Of a stretch of 64,000 nucleotides of DNA, positions 1-8,014 are shown piece after piece (position 1 is the first letter of the stretch; every line of letters starts with the position of its first letter). A program made the position numbers and the translations under genes. Origin of the DNA: Bacteroidota bacterium (GTDB taxonomy: Bacteria; Bacteroidota; Bacteroidia; Chitinophagales; LD1); the NCBI GenBank assembly GCA_018267385.1, contig JAFDYN010000014.1:120950-184949 (forward strand). The letters are read 5' to 3'. A model generated the notes under the pieces. That model saw only the letters and a program-made list of their open reading frames with translations. It was not told the DNA's origin and made no database searches.

Positions 1-1112
1 GATGGTGTGCTGCCATAGGCCGGTACTTTGTCTAAGCCCTCCAGCAGCACCCTGTCATCTTTGAAATAATACTTCCTGGAGTCCTTGCCATCAAAGTACA
101 TAGTACAGTCATCTGAGTAGAACTTCGCCATATTATACCATTCCTTATGTGCACCGGATATAAAGGTATAAGTGTAGTAGCCCTGATCATGCAGCAGCCC
201 GATGATATTGAAACCATTCACCGCGCAGTCTTCCCACTCACGTGATAGCAGGATACTGGTCACGCCGCAGAGGGTACTGGCACAGGTAGAGTAGCATTTA
301 TCTACCCGCACGGCGTGACCGGACCGGATAATGCTATCGAGATAGGGCGATGTATGGCGGCTATAGCCGTATGCAGAGAGGTGGTCAGCCCGCAGCGCAT
401 CTACTATGATGAGCATGACATGTTTAGGTGCAGGGATGTGCTCGGTCATGCGGTAGCTGTCTCGCGTCCTCGTGTCTACCCAACCGGCATGGATTCGCCG
501 CTGGCTAAAAAGAGGATTGTCTTTGACCCCCCACATATGATCGAATAGCATGACCATGAGTGGCTCGCCACGCAGGTGAGCGAAGCGTTTGGCGCGGAGC
601 AGCAACGGACTGGTGATGACCACCAGAGCCAGGAGCGCTATGAGCACCCGGCGTCTCACCATCACGGCAGACCAGAGATCTGTCAGTGCGGAGTGTATAT
701 ACCCGGATAAGATAAGACAGGCCACTAATGGGGTAGCTATAAATACTGTGATAGCGAGTGCTACCTCTTTATATGAAAATGGCAAGGAACGCAGGAAGCC
801 ATCAAGGTCTCTGAAATACGTGCCCAGGATGCGGACGGTCACGATGTCTCCCCAGAAGTGCACACTACCAAAGATGAGCACGTAGAAGAATAGCACTTTC
901 ACAATATACAGGCCCAGCAGCGTGGCAGATGCATAGCGCGAGCCGATCCATGTGGCTATCGCTGCGATGACGAACAGCGAGCCGGTTTGCACCGCTACCA
1001 TCACCACGATATGCAATGGTACTAATATGAACGGCAGGTGGTAAACCTGCTGCCATATCCATATCAGTAACAGCGACAAAGCATAAAAGAAGAATAACAG
1101 CCTGTATTTCAC
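1..1112 (-). CDS. Membrane-anchored sulfatase/phosphoethanolamine-transferase-like protein (partial)
   Basis: The frame is open from a GTG at 1112 to the window edge, giving 370 codons without a stop; the C-terminus lies outside. An in-frame stop lies eight codons upstream of the GTG. About five hydrophobic segments fill residues 1-175. A soluble domain then opens with HVMLIIVDALRADHLSAYGY, the classic N-terminal strand of the sulfatase/alkaline phosphatase fold with a metal-binding Asp. A Ser/Thr-rich CYSTCASTLCGVTS stretch sits where LTA synthases and EptA-type enzymes carry a Ser/Thr nucleophile; no sulfatase CxPSR motif is seen. This layout suits a phosphoethanolamine or phosphoglycerol transferase acting outside the inner membrane on envelope lipids. 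The family is reasonably sure; the substrate is unknown. Confidence 0.75.
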   Translation of the reverse strand, partial: MKYRLLFFFYALSLLLIWIWQQVYHLPFILVPLHIVVMVAVQTGSLFVIAAIATWIGSRYASATLLGLYIVKVLFFYVLIFGSVHFWGDIVTVRILGTYFRDLDGFLRSLPFSYKEVALAITVFIATPLVACLILSGYIHSALTDLWSAVMVRRRVLIALLALVVITSPLLLRAKRFAHLRGEPLMVMLFDHMWGVKDNPLFSQRRIHAGWVDTRTRDSYRMTEHIPAPKHVMLIIVDALRADHLSAYGYSRHTSPYLDSIIRSGHAVRVDKCYSTCASTLCGVTSILLSREWEDCAVNGFNIIGLLHDQGYYTYTFISGAHKEWYNMAKFYSDDCTMYFDGKDSRKYYFKDDRVLLEGLDKVPAYGSTP

Positions 1113-1220
1113 TCTATGAAGATAAACAAAGGCTCACAGGTACATCTGCGAGGGCATAGCATAGATTACAGTAATTCATAAAGATTTGTTAAATATAGCA
1201 GGTAAAACAAGTGGTGGCAA

Positions 1221-1250
1221 TTGTCTGAATGCAAAAAGGCATTAGATTTG
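1221..1250 (+). promoter_or_regulatory. Bacteroidota-type promoter of the DUF1573 gene
   Basis: TTG at 1221-1223 (-33) and TAGATTTG at 1243-1250 (-7, consensus TAnnTTTG) are separated by 19 bases, which is the usual spacing for the primary sigma factor of this phylum. The ATG follows 49 bases after the -7 box. Confidence 0.6.
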
Positions 1251-1299
1251 TTTAGATCATCACGCAATCAAATTCTTTAATAAAACAATCAAAGACAAA

Positions 1300-1770
1300 A
1301 TGAAAAAGCTTATCCTAATGCTCGCCGCCGTAGGTACATTCGCCTTCGCTCACGCGCAAGAAGCCACTCCGGCTGCTGACCCAAATGCTCCTGAGATCAA
1401 ATTTGAAACCAAGAACATAGACTACGGTAAGGTAGTAAAGGGTGACGAAAACAACGCGGTTCGTTACTTTAAGTTTAAAAACGTGGGCAAGTCTCCACTG
1501 ATCATCTCCAGCTGCCACGGCTCATGCGGCTGCACAGTGCCTCAATGCCCTACAGAGGCGATCCTGCCTGGCAAGGATGGCCAGATCAAGGTACACTATG
1601 ATATCAACCGTCTGGGCAACTTCACGAAGACTGTGACTGTAAGCTCTAACGCTAAGAACAACAATGAAGTACTCCAGATCAATGGCGTAGTAGAAGAAAA
1701 GCCAGGTGCCGCTGCTCCGGCTGCTACTCCGGCTCCGGCTACTCAGCCAGCTCCTACTCCTAAGAAGTAA
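1300..1770 (+). CDS. DUF1573 domain protein, secreted
   Basis: This 156-residue protein has a signal peptide (MKKLILMLAAVGTFAFAHAQ) and one DUF1573 domain at about residues 32-132. The domain is an Ig-like beta sandwich with the family's typical pattern: FKFKNVGKSPLIIS, then a Cys cluster around SCGCTVPQCP, then GKDGQIKVHYD. The last 25 residues are a Pro/Ala/Thr-rich tail that probably is disordered. DUF1573 proteins are abundant periplasmic or surface proteins of Bacteroidota without a settled role. The gene has its own promoter upstream and a hairpin terminator downstream, so it is monocistronic. Confidence 0.85.
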   Translation: MKKLILMLAAVGTFAFAHAQEATPAADPNAPEIKFETKNIDYGKVVKGDENNAVRYFKFKNVGKSPLIISSCHGSCGCTVPQCPTEAILPGKDGQIKVHYDINRLGNFTKTVTVSSNAKNNNEVLQINGVVEEKPGAAAPAATPAPATQPAPTPKK

Positions 1771-1796
1771 TAGCACAACCGTTATAAATGATACAG

Positions 1797-1830
1797 GCGG
1801 GTCTCCTCATAGGGACCCGTCTTTGTTTTT
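1797..1830 (+). terminator. Rho-independent terminator after the DUF1573 gene
   Basis: The stem CGGGTC (1798-1803) pairs with GACCCG (1814-1819) and is followed by a T-rich run. Confidence 0.65.
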
Positions 1831-1832
1831 AG

Positions 1833-1840
1833 TATTTTTG
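1833..1840 (+). promoter_or_regulatory. Possible -7 element of rlmN
   Basis: TATTTTTG fits TAnnTTTG and ends eight bases before the rlmN ATG, implying a very short leader. No matching TTG is present at the -33 position, so the call is tentative. Confidence 0.3.
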
Positions 1841-1848
1841 CCAGCGCC

Positions 1849-2904
1849 ATGAGCACCACACTGACCGACATACGCAAACTATCTAAAGAGGACATCGCCG
1901 CTGCCTTTGTGGCGATGGGCGAGCCTAAGTTTCGCGGAGTGCAGGTATATGAGTGGCTCTGGCAAAAGTCTGTACGGTCCTTTGATGAAATGACCAACCT
2001 CTCCAAGCCGCTACGCGAAAAACTGAAAGAAAAATACCTGCTGCGCGCGGTGAGTGAGCAGATCACACAGCAGAGCAAGGATGGCACGCTGAAGTTGGGC
2101 ATGAAGCTCTTTGACGGGCGGATGATAGAGGGGGTGATGATACCCGACCAGGACCGCAATACGGCCTGTGTCTCCTCACAGGTAGGCTGCTCACTGAGTT
2201 GCACTTTTTGCGCTACGGGCATGCTGAAGCGGGAGCGCAACCTGGACTTTGGCGAGATATATGATCAGGTGGTGATCATCAACCAGCGCGCGATAGAGAC
2301 CACCGGCAGGCCACTGACCAATATCGTCTATATGGGTATGGGCGAGCCGCTGCTGAACTATGACAATGTGATGCAGAGCATCCGGCTGATCACATCGCCT
2401 GCTGGGCTGCATATGTCTCAGAAGCGCATCACGGTCTCGACGTCCGGTATTTGCCGTGGCATAGAGCGCCTGGCAGATGAGGATATGAATTTCAACCTCG
2501 CGCTCTCACTCCACGCCGCTACTGATGAAAAGCGCGATCAGATCATGGATATCAACCGCTCTAATCCACTGCCTGAGCTAGTGAAGTCACTCAACTACTT
2601 TCATGACAAGACCGGCAATAAAGTAACCTTTGAGTACATTCTTTTCGATCACTTCAATGACTCAATAGAGGATGCAGACCATCTGATAGAGCTGACGAAG
2701 CAGGTGCCTGCCTTTGTCAATCTGATAGAGTACAACAACGTGGATGGTGTGACGCTCCGTCGCGCCAAACCGGACAGGCGGGATGCCTTCGTAGCGCATC
2801 TGCGCAATAATGGTGTGAATGCAGCCGTACGCCGTAGTCGTGGCAAGGATATAGACGCCGCCTGTGGCCAACTGGCTAATAAGGAGGAGAAGGCTGCTTC
2901 CTGA
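1849..2904 (+). CDS. rlmN: 23S rRNA A2503 / tRNA A37 C2-methyltransferase RlmN
   Basis: This 351-residue radical-SAM enzyme methylates carbon 2 of A2503 in 23S rRNA and of A37 in some tRNAs. The 4Fe-4S ligands are seen as Cys114, Cys118 and Cys121 (CSLSCTFCATG). The mechanistic C-terminal methyl-carrying Cys is at about 339 in DAACGQL. An N-terminal accessory domain covers residues 1-90. Length and all key residues are normal. It ends exactly one base before the stop of the convergent rnc gene, so the two genes abut without a spacer. Confidence 0.95.
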   Translation: MSTTLTDIRKLSKEDIAAAFVAMGEPKFRGVQVYEWLWQKSVRSFDEMTNLSKPLREKLKEKYLLRAVSEQITQQSKDGTLKLGMKLFDGRMIEGVMIPDQDRNTACVSSQVGCSLSCTFCATGMLKRERNLDFGEIYDQVVIINQRAIETTGRPLTNIVYMGMGEPLLNYDNVMQSIRLITSPAGLHMSQKRITVSTSGICRGIERLADEDMNFNLALSLHAATDEKRDQIMDINRSNPLPELVKSLNYFHDKTGNKVTFEYILFDHFNDSIEDADHLIELTKQVPAFVNLIEYNNVDGVTLRRAKPDRRDAFVAHLRNNGVNAAVRRSRGKDIDAACGQLANKEEKAAS

Positions 2905-3621
2905 TCAAACTTCTTTTAATTCCTTCAGCGCATTCATCGCGGCATTTTGCTCGGCTACCTTTTTGCTGTAGCCTTCGCCTTTGGCTACTACCTGGCCATT
3001 TATCTCGAGAGCGACTATGAAATAGCTGCGGCGGTTGCGGTTTTGCTCCTCGGTAGCCTTAAACTCTATAGTCTTGCCCTCGCGCTGGATGTAGTGGTAC
3101 ATCTTGCTCTTGAAGTCTACGTCTGTGATCTCCAGGTCATCTACATCTATCAGGTCACGCAGCACACGCTTGAAGATAAACTGCCTCGTCGGCTCAAAAC
3201 CGGCATCGAGATACAGCGCACCTATCAATGCCTCAAAGGTATTGCCACCGATATCCTTTGGCATGCCGGTCATGATCTTCTTGTTCAGATTGATCTTGTC
3301 CAGCAAGCCCAGCTTCTGTGCGGTCTCGTTCAGCGTTTTGCGGTTGACTATCTTGGCGCGCAGCTCGGTGATAAAGCCTTCTTCCTTGTAGGGGTATTTC
3401 TTGTAGAGAAACTCTGCTACCAGCATATCCAGTACCGAGTCTCCGAGCAGCTCAAGACGCTCATTGTTGTCTTTGGCGTCGCCAAAGAGAGAGCGATGGT
3501 TGAATACCTGCTGGTAGAGTTTGATATTAGATGGTGTGATGCCGGTGGCAGAGCGGACGTAGCGGATCAGTTCTTTTTCGGAGGAAAAAACAAGATTGTA
3601 AACTGATCTGAGCAAGGACAT
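2905..3621 (-). CDS. rnc: Ribonuclease III
   Basis: This 238-residue dsRNA endonuclease processes rRNA precursors and structured RNAs. The RNase III signature NERLELLGDSVLD lies at residues 53-65 with the catalytic Glu/Asp residues. The second acidic cluster is around residue 130-140 (GNTFEALIGALYLDAG). A dsRNA-binding domain occupies about residues 165-236 and ends in the usual AKGEGYSKKVAEQNAA helix. The gene is convergent with rlmN, and no other gene lies in its likely transcript. Confidence 0.95.
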   Translation of the reverse strand: MSLLRSVYNLVFSSEKELIRYVRSATGITPSNIKLYQQVFNHRSLFGDAKDNNERLELLGDSVLDMLVAEFLYKKYPYKEEGFITELRAKIVNRKTLNETAQKLGLLDKINLNKKIMTGMPKDIGGNTFEALIGALYLDAGFEPTRQFIFKRVLRDLIDVDDLEITDVDFKSKMYHYIQREGKTIEFKATEEQNRNRRSYFIVALEINGQVVAKGEGYSKKVAEQNAAMNALKELKEV

Positions 3622-3725
3622 AAGCCGACTATTGTCTCTACAATACCAAAATAATGAAACATAGACGATATGCTATGTTTCTAATGTGAATATTAGAGAT
3701 TTATGCTGTTTTTTCCAAAACGTTC

Positions 3726-3763
3726 CAAATAAAAAATCCCGCTCTATAGATATAAAGCGGGAT
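3726..3763 (-). terminator. Terminator for the leftward lipoprotein gene
   Basis: ATCCCGCT (3736-3743) and AGCGGGAT (3756-3763) form an 8-bp stem. Read leftward it is followed by a T run, placing it just past the stop of the 3789-4328 gene. Confidence 0.7.
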
Positions 3764-3788
3764 ACTGCCTTTTCCTTATAGAGTAGTC

Positions 3789-4328
3789 TCAATTAACCTT
3801 TCGGCCCTTGGCTACGCGCTCATCCTTCTGGTAGTTGGCTATTTTGCGGATATCTATGAGCAAGATAGCATCAGCGCTCTCCGGCGAGGTATAGTATTTA
3901 TTGCCGGCATAGTTTACGGTGCCTATCTTGCCCTTCCAGTCACTGGCCAGCAGTACATATGTGTTATAGCGGCCGGGATTGGCACCGAAGCGAAGGAAGT
4001 GGTCATCGCCCCTCTCAAAGCTGACTTCAAATTTGCCGTCATCATTGCGTACCAGTACTCCCGGCGTACCGCTGCGGATGATGATCTCCTCCACCTTCTC
4101 ACCATTTATGATCTTGATCTTGCCGTCGGCTATTTGAGTGCTGCCATTGTCTGCTACTTTGTGCTGCAGCACGATAGGGTCTGACACATAAAACTGTATA
4201 TGCTTCAGCTGGTCATCGTTCAGATTATATTTTGTCTTTACCGCGTCTGAGTATGGTACCAGGTTTTTGCAGCTGCTCATCGTGATCATAGCGATAGCCG
4301 CCATCAGGATATATTTCATTGTAGTCAT
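3789..4328 (-). CDS. Putative lipoprotein of unknown function
   Basis: This 179-residue protein has a lipoprotein signal ending in the lipobox MSSC (Cys near residue 20), so it should be anchored in a membrane facing the periplasm or surface. The rest is a mixed alpha/beta sequence with a KIKIINGEKVEEIIIRSGTPG segment and no motif I recognise. A second Met at residue 4 could be the true start. It stands alone between a terminator and the holin-like gene. Proteins of this kind are annotated as hypothetical in Chitinophagaceae. Confidence 0.6.
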   Translation of the reverse strand: MTTMKYILMAAIAMITMSSCKNLVPYSDAVKTKYNLNDDQLKHIQFYVSDPIVLQHKVADNGSTQIADGKIKIINGEKVEEIIIRSGTPGVLVRNDDGKFEVSFERGDDHFLRFGANPGRYNTYVLLASDWKGKIGTVNYAGNKYYTSPESADAILLIDIRKIANYQKDERVAKGRKVN

Positions 4329-4406
4329 TGTTTTCGCTTTAAACGTATATAAGTTCCGGTTATTTCCATAAGACAGGATTTTTTCCGGAGAGTTTAATGA
4401 TTTCTC

Positions 4407-4826
4407 CTAGGCTATCCTGTTGCCGTCTTTGTCAAATATCTGCACGCCATTATCAGGTGCCGAAGGCTGAGTGGTATTACGCACAAATCGTTCCAACACA
4501 CTGTTAAGAAACGATAATAATATGCTAAAGAAGAAAGCCCACCACCAGCCATCTACCCGAAAGCCGCCATTGGGCACCAGCCAGGCAGCCAGCTGTATCA
4601 TGGCAGTATTGATGATCAGGATAAAGATGCCGAGGGTCAGCACCGTGACCGGCAAGGTAAAAAGCACCAGCAGCGGACGGACGGATGCATTGAGCAGGGC
4701 CAGGACCAGCGCCACGATCACCGCATAGCCAAAGCTCTCTACATGCACGCCACCTGTCAGAATGTATTTGGCCAGGACAAATACGGATATGGAATTGATA
4801 AATAATTTGAGAATGAAGTTTTTCAT
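4407..4826 (-). CDS. Phage-holin-family (PF04020-like) small membrane protein
   Basis: The protein is about 139 residues with four hydrophobic segments. It carries the family pattern ALLNASVRPLLVLFTLPVTVLTLG followed by LIINTAMIQLAAWLVP. Despite the family name, such four-helix proteins (YvlD type) are common chromosomal membrane proteins and not evidence of a prophage. I chose the Met at 4826 (MKNFILKL) over the one at 4844. A -7-like AAGATTTG sits immediately beside the outer Met, and the inner Met begins the first hydrophobic helix. Its role is unknown. Confidence 0.7.
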   Translation of the reverse strand: MKNFILKLFINSISVFVLAKYILTGGVHVESFGYAVIVALVLALLNASVRPLLVLFTLPVTVLTLGIFILIINTAMIQLAAWLVPNGGFRVDGWWWAFFFSILLSFLNSVLERFVRNTTQPSAPDNGVQIFDKDGNRIA

Positions 4827-4901
4827 GTCAGCCTTGATATGCAAATCTTATGCTAAAGACGGAAAATATCTGCTGAAATTGGAAAAGCATGTGTGAATCG
4901 C

Positions 4902-5369
4902 CTAGTCCTCTCCCTGCCAGTCTGCTCCGCGCTGCGAGGGCGGTATATGCTCTCTCACCTTGCGCCACATGTAGTGCGCATCAAAGAAGCCTACAGCCTT
5001 GTCTACAAGTCTGCCCCGTGGGTCAAAGAAATAGATGGTAGGAAGCTGCTCTACATGAAAGACCTTGCTATTGACCTCAAGGTCGTCAAAATTCTCCAGA
5101 TCGATATAGTAGGCGAGGTAGTTGTTATTGACCAGAGCGGCTATCTGCGGATCAGTGAAGACCTCTTTTTTGATGCGCTGACAGGGCACACACCAGGGAG
5201 CTGTGAAGAGGATGATGTATGGTTTATTTTCAAAGCGGACAAGTGAGGTAAACGTATCGTACGGCATATGGACGAAGCGGACTGTATCATGGCGCTCTAC
5301 AGCCATTGTATCCTGCGCCCGGGTGGGCACAGAGAGCCATAGCAGCAGACACAGTGCGATATACCTCAT
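4902..5369 (-). CDS. Periplasmic thioredoxin-fold protein
   Basis: This 155-residue protein has a signal peptide (residues 1-18, cleaved after TRAQ). A thioredoxin domain has the active site WCVPC (Cys60, Cys63) and the cis-Pro loop QLPTIYFFDP. The WCVPC dipeptide and export point to an envelope disulfide reductase or isomerase rather than a cytoplasmic thioredoxin. It lies 36 bases downstream of trxA in the same direction, so the two may be co-transcribed and work on each side of the inner membrane. Confidence 0.8.
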   Translation of the reverse strand: MRYIALCLLLWLSVPTRAQDTMAVERHDTVRFVHMPYDTFTSLVRFENKPYIILFTAPWCVPCQRIKKEVFTDPQIAALVNNNYLAYYIDLENFDDLEVNSKVFHVEQLPTIYFFDPRGRLVDKAVGFFDAHYMWRKVREHIPPSQRGADWQGED

Positions 5370-5405
5370 GCGGCTAAGCTACGCTATTTGCCCGAAGGGC
5401 AGGGA

Positions 5406-5708
5406 CTATTTGTGCTGCTCTATCACCTGGCGCAGCTGCTCTGCTGGTACTACACCAGACTGCCTCCAGAGGGTCTTGCCGCCTTTGAATAGCATCAGTG
5501 TAGGCACACCCTGTATATGATAGGCTGCGGCGGCAGAGGGGTTTCTATCCACGTCTATCTTTACGATGCGTACATCGTCACCTACCATGTCTTTGAGCTG
5601 GGAGAGGATGGGCTTCATCATCTTGCAGGGGCCGCACCACTCTGCGGTAAAGTCTACCAGTACCGGTACCTCCGAGCTGATCAGATCTGAGAAATTGCTC
5701 TTTTCCAT
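5406..5708 (-). CDS. trxA: Thioredoxin
   Basis: This 100-residue cytoplasmic thioredoxin has the canonical active site WCGPC (Cys25, Cys28) and the cis-Pro segment GVPTLMLF. The length is typical and there is no signal peptide. It is preceded by 194 bases separating it from the rhodanese gene. It may belong to the same leftward group as the Crp/Fnr regulator, a combination I regard as common in this phylum. Confidence 0.9.
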   Translation of the reverse strand: MEKSNFSDLISSEVPVLVDFTAEWCGPCKMMKPILSQLKDMVGDDVRIVKIDVDRNPSAAAAYHIQGVPTLMLFKGGKTLWRQSGVVPAEQLRQVIEQHK

Positions 5709-5902
5709 ATTTGCGTCTTTATGTCTTTGTTTTAAAAGTTGGAGCCGGAGGTTTCACCTGCATGGTGTCATTCTATCACCCTATTCCTCATATGGCTCAC
5801 CCCACATAGGCTCACCCTCCGGCATCCAAACAACCAATCCCGTGCCTGAGTTGCGCTGGCCATTTTGTCATGCAAAACGGGCAGGGGATGGCTCATCTCT
5901 TT

Positions 5903-6310
5903 TTATTTTGTTATCTCACCGTATGCCTTCTGCCAGGCAGCATAGCCACCTCGCAGGTCATAGACACAGCGGAAACCTTTATGTTTCATGATACGCGCCG
6001 CAAAGGGTGAGCGGTGACAGGTCTGGCAGTAGACAAATGCTGTCGTGCCCCGATCCAGCGTATCTACATCCTCGCCATAGTGGAAGGCAAAGAAGTCGTA
6101 GTTTCTCGCGGCATCCATATGTGACCGGTTGTACTCGCCGGGCGTCCGCACATCTATCAGGTAGTGATCTCCACCGGCACGCAGCAGGCTGTCATACACG
6201 GCAGGAGGCACTTTGCGATAGGTAAATGTGCCCGTACTCTGCACGGTGAAGCAACCCTGCAGGCCAAGGATTAGCCCGATGCTCAGTAGTATAGCGATAG
6301 CATGCCGCAT
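5903..6310 (-). CDS. Rhodanese-domain lipoprotein
   Basis: With the start at 6310 (MRHAIAILL), the protein is about 135 residues. It has a lipoprotein signal ending in LQGC and one rhodanese domain. The domain shows the DVRTPGEYNRSHMDAARN motif and a catalytic-loop Cys in FVYCQTCHRS, so it looks enzymatically competent for sulfur transfer or as a cysteine persulfide carrier. I preferred 6310 to the upstream Met at 6340 because the latter would overlap the preceding gene, whose stop is at 6312. It sits directly downstream of a DUF2892 gene, a frequent rhodanese partner. Confidence 0.8.
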   Translation of the reverse strand: MRHAIAILLSIGLILGLQGCFTVQSTGTFTYRKVPPAVYDSLLRAGGDHYLIDVRTPGEYNRSHMDAARNYDFFAFHYGEDVDTLDRGTTAFVYCQTCHRSPFAARIMKHKGFRCVYDLRGGYAAWQKAYGEITK

Positions 6311-6311
6311 C

Positions 6312-6521
6312 CTATTTCTTGTCACCGGTATTGATACCAAAGGGCAGGTATAGCGGGCATGTACCCACTATGCTGGTGAGCACAAAGATACCGCCCACTA
6401 CCAGCAGGCCTATGGCTACAGGGCCGCTGACCACTCCGGCGAAATATAAAGCTACGATGACCAGGGCTACGATCACTCTGAGCACACGGTCCAGGTTTCC
6501 CATATTCTTTTTCATCTGCAT
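6312..6521 (-). CDS. DUF2892 (YgaP transmembrane-like) protein
   Basis: This small protein of about 69 residues starts MQMKKNMGNLDRVLRVIVA and has two hydrophobic helices ending in TSIVGTCPLYLPFGINT. This matches the DUF2892 membrane module found fused to or beside rhodaneses, as in YgaP. An upstream Met at 6554 exists, but its extension does not resemble the family, so I use the start at 6521. The stop lies one base before the rhodanese start, which points to translational coupling and joint function at the membrane. Confidence 0.8.
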   Translation of the reverse strand: MQMKKNMGNLDRVLRVIVALVIVALYFAGVVSGPVAIGLLVVGGIFVLTSIVGTCPLYLPFGINTGDKK

Positions 6522-6591
6522 TGATTTTATGATGCAAAGGAACGAAGCCCGCACTGCACGGACGGGAACAAATGTTACCTATCCCGCTTTT

Positions 6592-7206
6592 TTAGGAAAG
6601 CTCGATGGTATGACGGCCCAGTTTAAGAAGATTCTTCTGCTCCATAGTGCGCAGCAGGCGGCTGATAGCCTCCCGGTGGGTATGCAGCTCATCTGCTATC
6701 TCCTGGTGGGTGATGTAGAGGGCTTTTGTATTGAGCGCTTTGGCACGCTCGCGCAGGTAGTGCAGGAGCTGTTTATCCATATTGCTAAAGGCTATGAGGT
6801 CTATGACCGATAGCAGCTCGGAGAATCTATTGCCGTACGTATTATTGATAAACTGGCGCCACTCCGGGTAGCGCGACCACTCGTCTATCATCTGCACGGG
6901 CACCAGCAGGATATCTGTCTCATCTTCGGCCACAGCCCGCACAGGACTCTTGCGGCCAGCCTGGCAGCAGTTCAGCGCCATGGCACAGGTCTCACCGGGG
7001 TAGAGGTGATAGAGAAATACCTCATTGCCATCTTCATTTTGCCGCATGATGCGGATAGCGCCCTTGGTCACGATGGGTACAAAGAGGATATCATCACCCG
7101 GCGACATCATAGCCTGGTCCTTCTGCAGGTGTTTTGGCCGGCAGTATTTGGCTACCTCCTCATTGAGGCGGGCATCTTTGAAAAGCGATAGAGTCGTCTC
7201 TGTCAT
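6592..7206 (-). CDS. Crp/Fnr-family transcriptional regulator
   Basis: This 204-residue protein has an N-terminal cyclic-nucleotide-binding-like beta barrel (about 20-120) and a C-terminal winged helix. The recognition region is THQEIADELHTHREAISRLLR (about 164-184). The cAMP-contact motif of true Crp is absent, and the clustered Cys of Fnr iron-sulfur proteins is not at the N-terminus. A Cys-Cys pair in ALNCCQAGR lies in the sensor barrel. The signal is therefore unknown. It heads the leftward DUF2892 - rhodanese - thioredoxin group and most likely controls it. Confidence 0.85.
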   Translation of the reverse strand: MTETTLSLFKDARLNEEVAKYCRPKHLQKDQAMMSPGDDILFVPIVTKGAIRIMRQNEDGNEVFLYHLYPGETCAMALNCCQAGRKSPVRAVAEDETDILLVPVQMIDEWSRYPEWRQFINNTYGNRFSELLSVIDLIAFSNMDKQLLHYLRERAKALNTKALYITHQEIADELHTHREAISRLLRTMEQKNLLKLGRHTIELS

Positions 7207-7291
7207 GGTCCTGCTAAGTTATACAAAATAAGAGGCTGGCGTGACAGGCGGTTTTTCAGTCCATCATTTTTGTATTAAAGTTGCACCCTGT

Positions 7292-7990
7292 ATGGCGGGA
7301 GGACGCAAGAACAAGAGAAAAAAGATAGCAGAGGTCAATACCCTGCCCAATGTATTCCAATGCCCGGAGTACCATGAGACACAGCTCTATGACGCATCAG
7401 GCCAGCGGCTGGACCTGAAGGGCCACTGGAATGAACTGGTCTTCAAAAACAATCATCCTATCACGCTGGAGCTGGCCTGCGGTAAAGGGGACTATGCAGT
7501 AGCCCTGGCGGCCCGCTATCCTGATCGCAACTTCATAGGCGTAGACATCAAAGGTCCCCGCATCCACACCGGTGCCAAGCAGGCGCACGAGCAGGGCCTG
7601 CACAATGTGGCGTTTGCGCGCATCAAGATCCAGAACATCCTGAATTTCTTTGGCACCGGTGAGATAGATGAGATATGGATCACCTTCCCGGACCCTTATC
7701 CCAAGGATCGCCATGAGAAGCACCGCCTGACGTACAAAGAATTTCTGGCCAAATATGAGCAGGTGCTAAAGCCCGGTGGTGTGGTCAACTTTAAGATGGA
7801 TGATATGGATATGTTCCATTACACGCGTGACAGCGCCCTGGCATATGGCGGTGAGATACTCTACTACCAGGAGGATATCTACAGCGCACCACTAGAGCGC
7901 GAGGAGCTATCTATCAAGACCTTCTACGAGAAGCAGCACATAGCAGATGGCCGCAAGATCAACTATCTGCGTTTCCGCTTTAAGTCGTAG
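7292..7990 (+). CDS. trmB: tRNA (guanine-N7-)-methyltransferase
   Basis: This enzyme forms m7G46 in the tRNA variable loop using SAM. Its SAM-binding motif is LELACGKGDYAVALA, followed by FIGVDIKG. The family signature WITFPDPYPKDRHEKHRLT is intact. I set the start at 7292 (MAGGRKNKRKK), giving 232 residues. An upstream Met at 7241 adds 17 residues unlike the family and lies in the region shared with the divergent Crp/Fnr promoter. The ATL gene follows after 24 bases and may be co-transcribed. Confidence 0.9.
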   Translation: MAGGRKNKRKKIAEVNTLPNVFQCPEYHETQLYDASGQRLDLKGHWNELVFKNNHPITLELACGKGDYAVALAARYPDRNFIGVDIKGPRIHTGAKQAHEQGLHNVAFARIKIQNILNFFGTGEIDEIWITFPDPYPKDRHEKHRLTYKEFLAKYEQVLKPGGVVNFKMDDMDMFHYTRDSALAYGGEILYYQEDIYSAPLEREELSIKTFYEKQHIADGRKINYLRFRFKS

Positions 7991-8014
7991 CTTTAGCCAT
8001 ATAAAGACCATGCT

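Noticed and set aside
2947..3606. Rightward open frame of 219 codons
   Set aside because: It is the antisense shadow of rnc, whose RNase III signature and dsRBD are unambiguous.
4407..4826. Prophage, from the 'phage holin family' name
   Set aside because: The protein is a common chromosomal four-helix membrane family and no phage structural gene is near.
6564..6586. CGGGA/TCCCG hairpin followed by T run, rightward
   Set aside because: No rightward gene ends there; it lies between two leftward genes, so a terminator role on that strand makes no sense. The AACAAATGTT half-palindrome inside could be a regulator site but is too weak to call.
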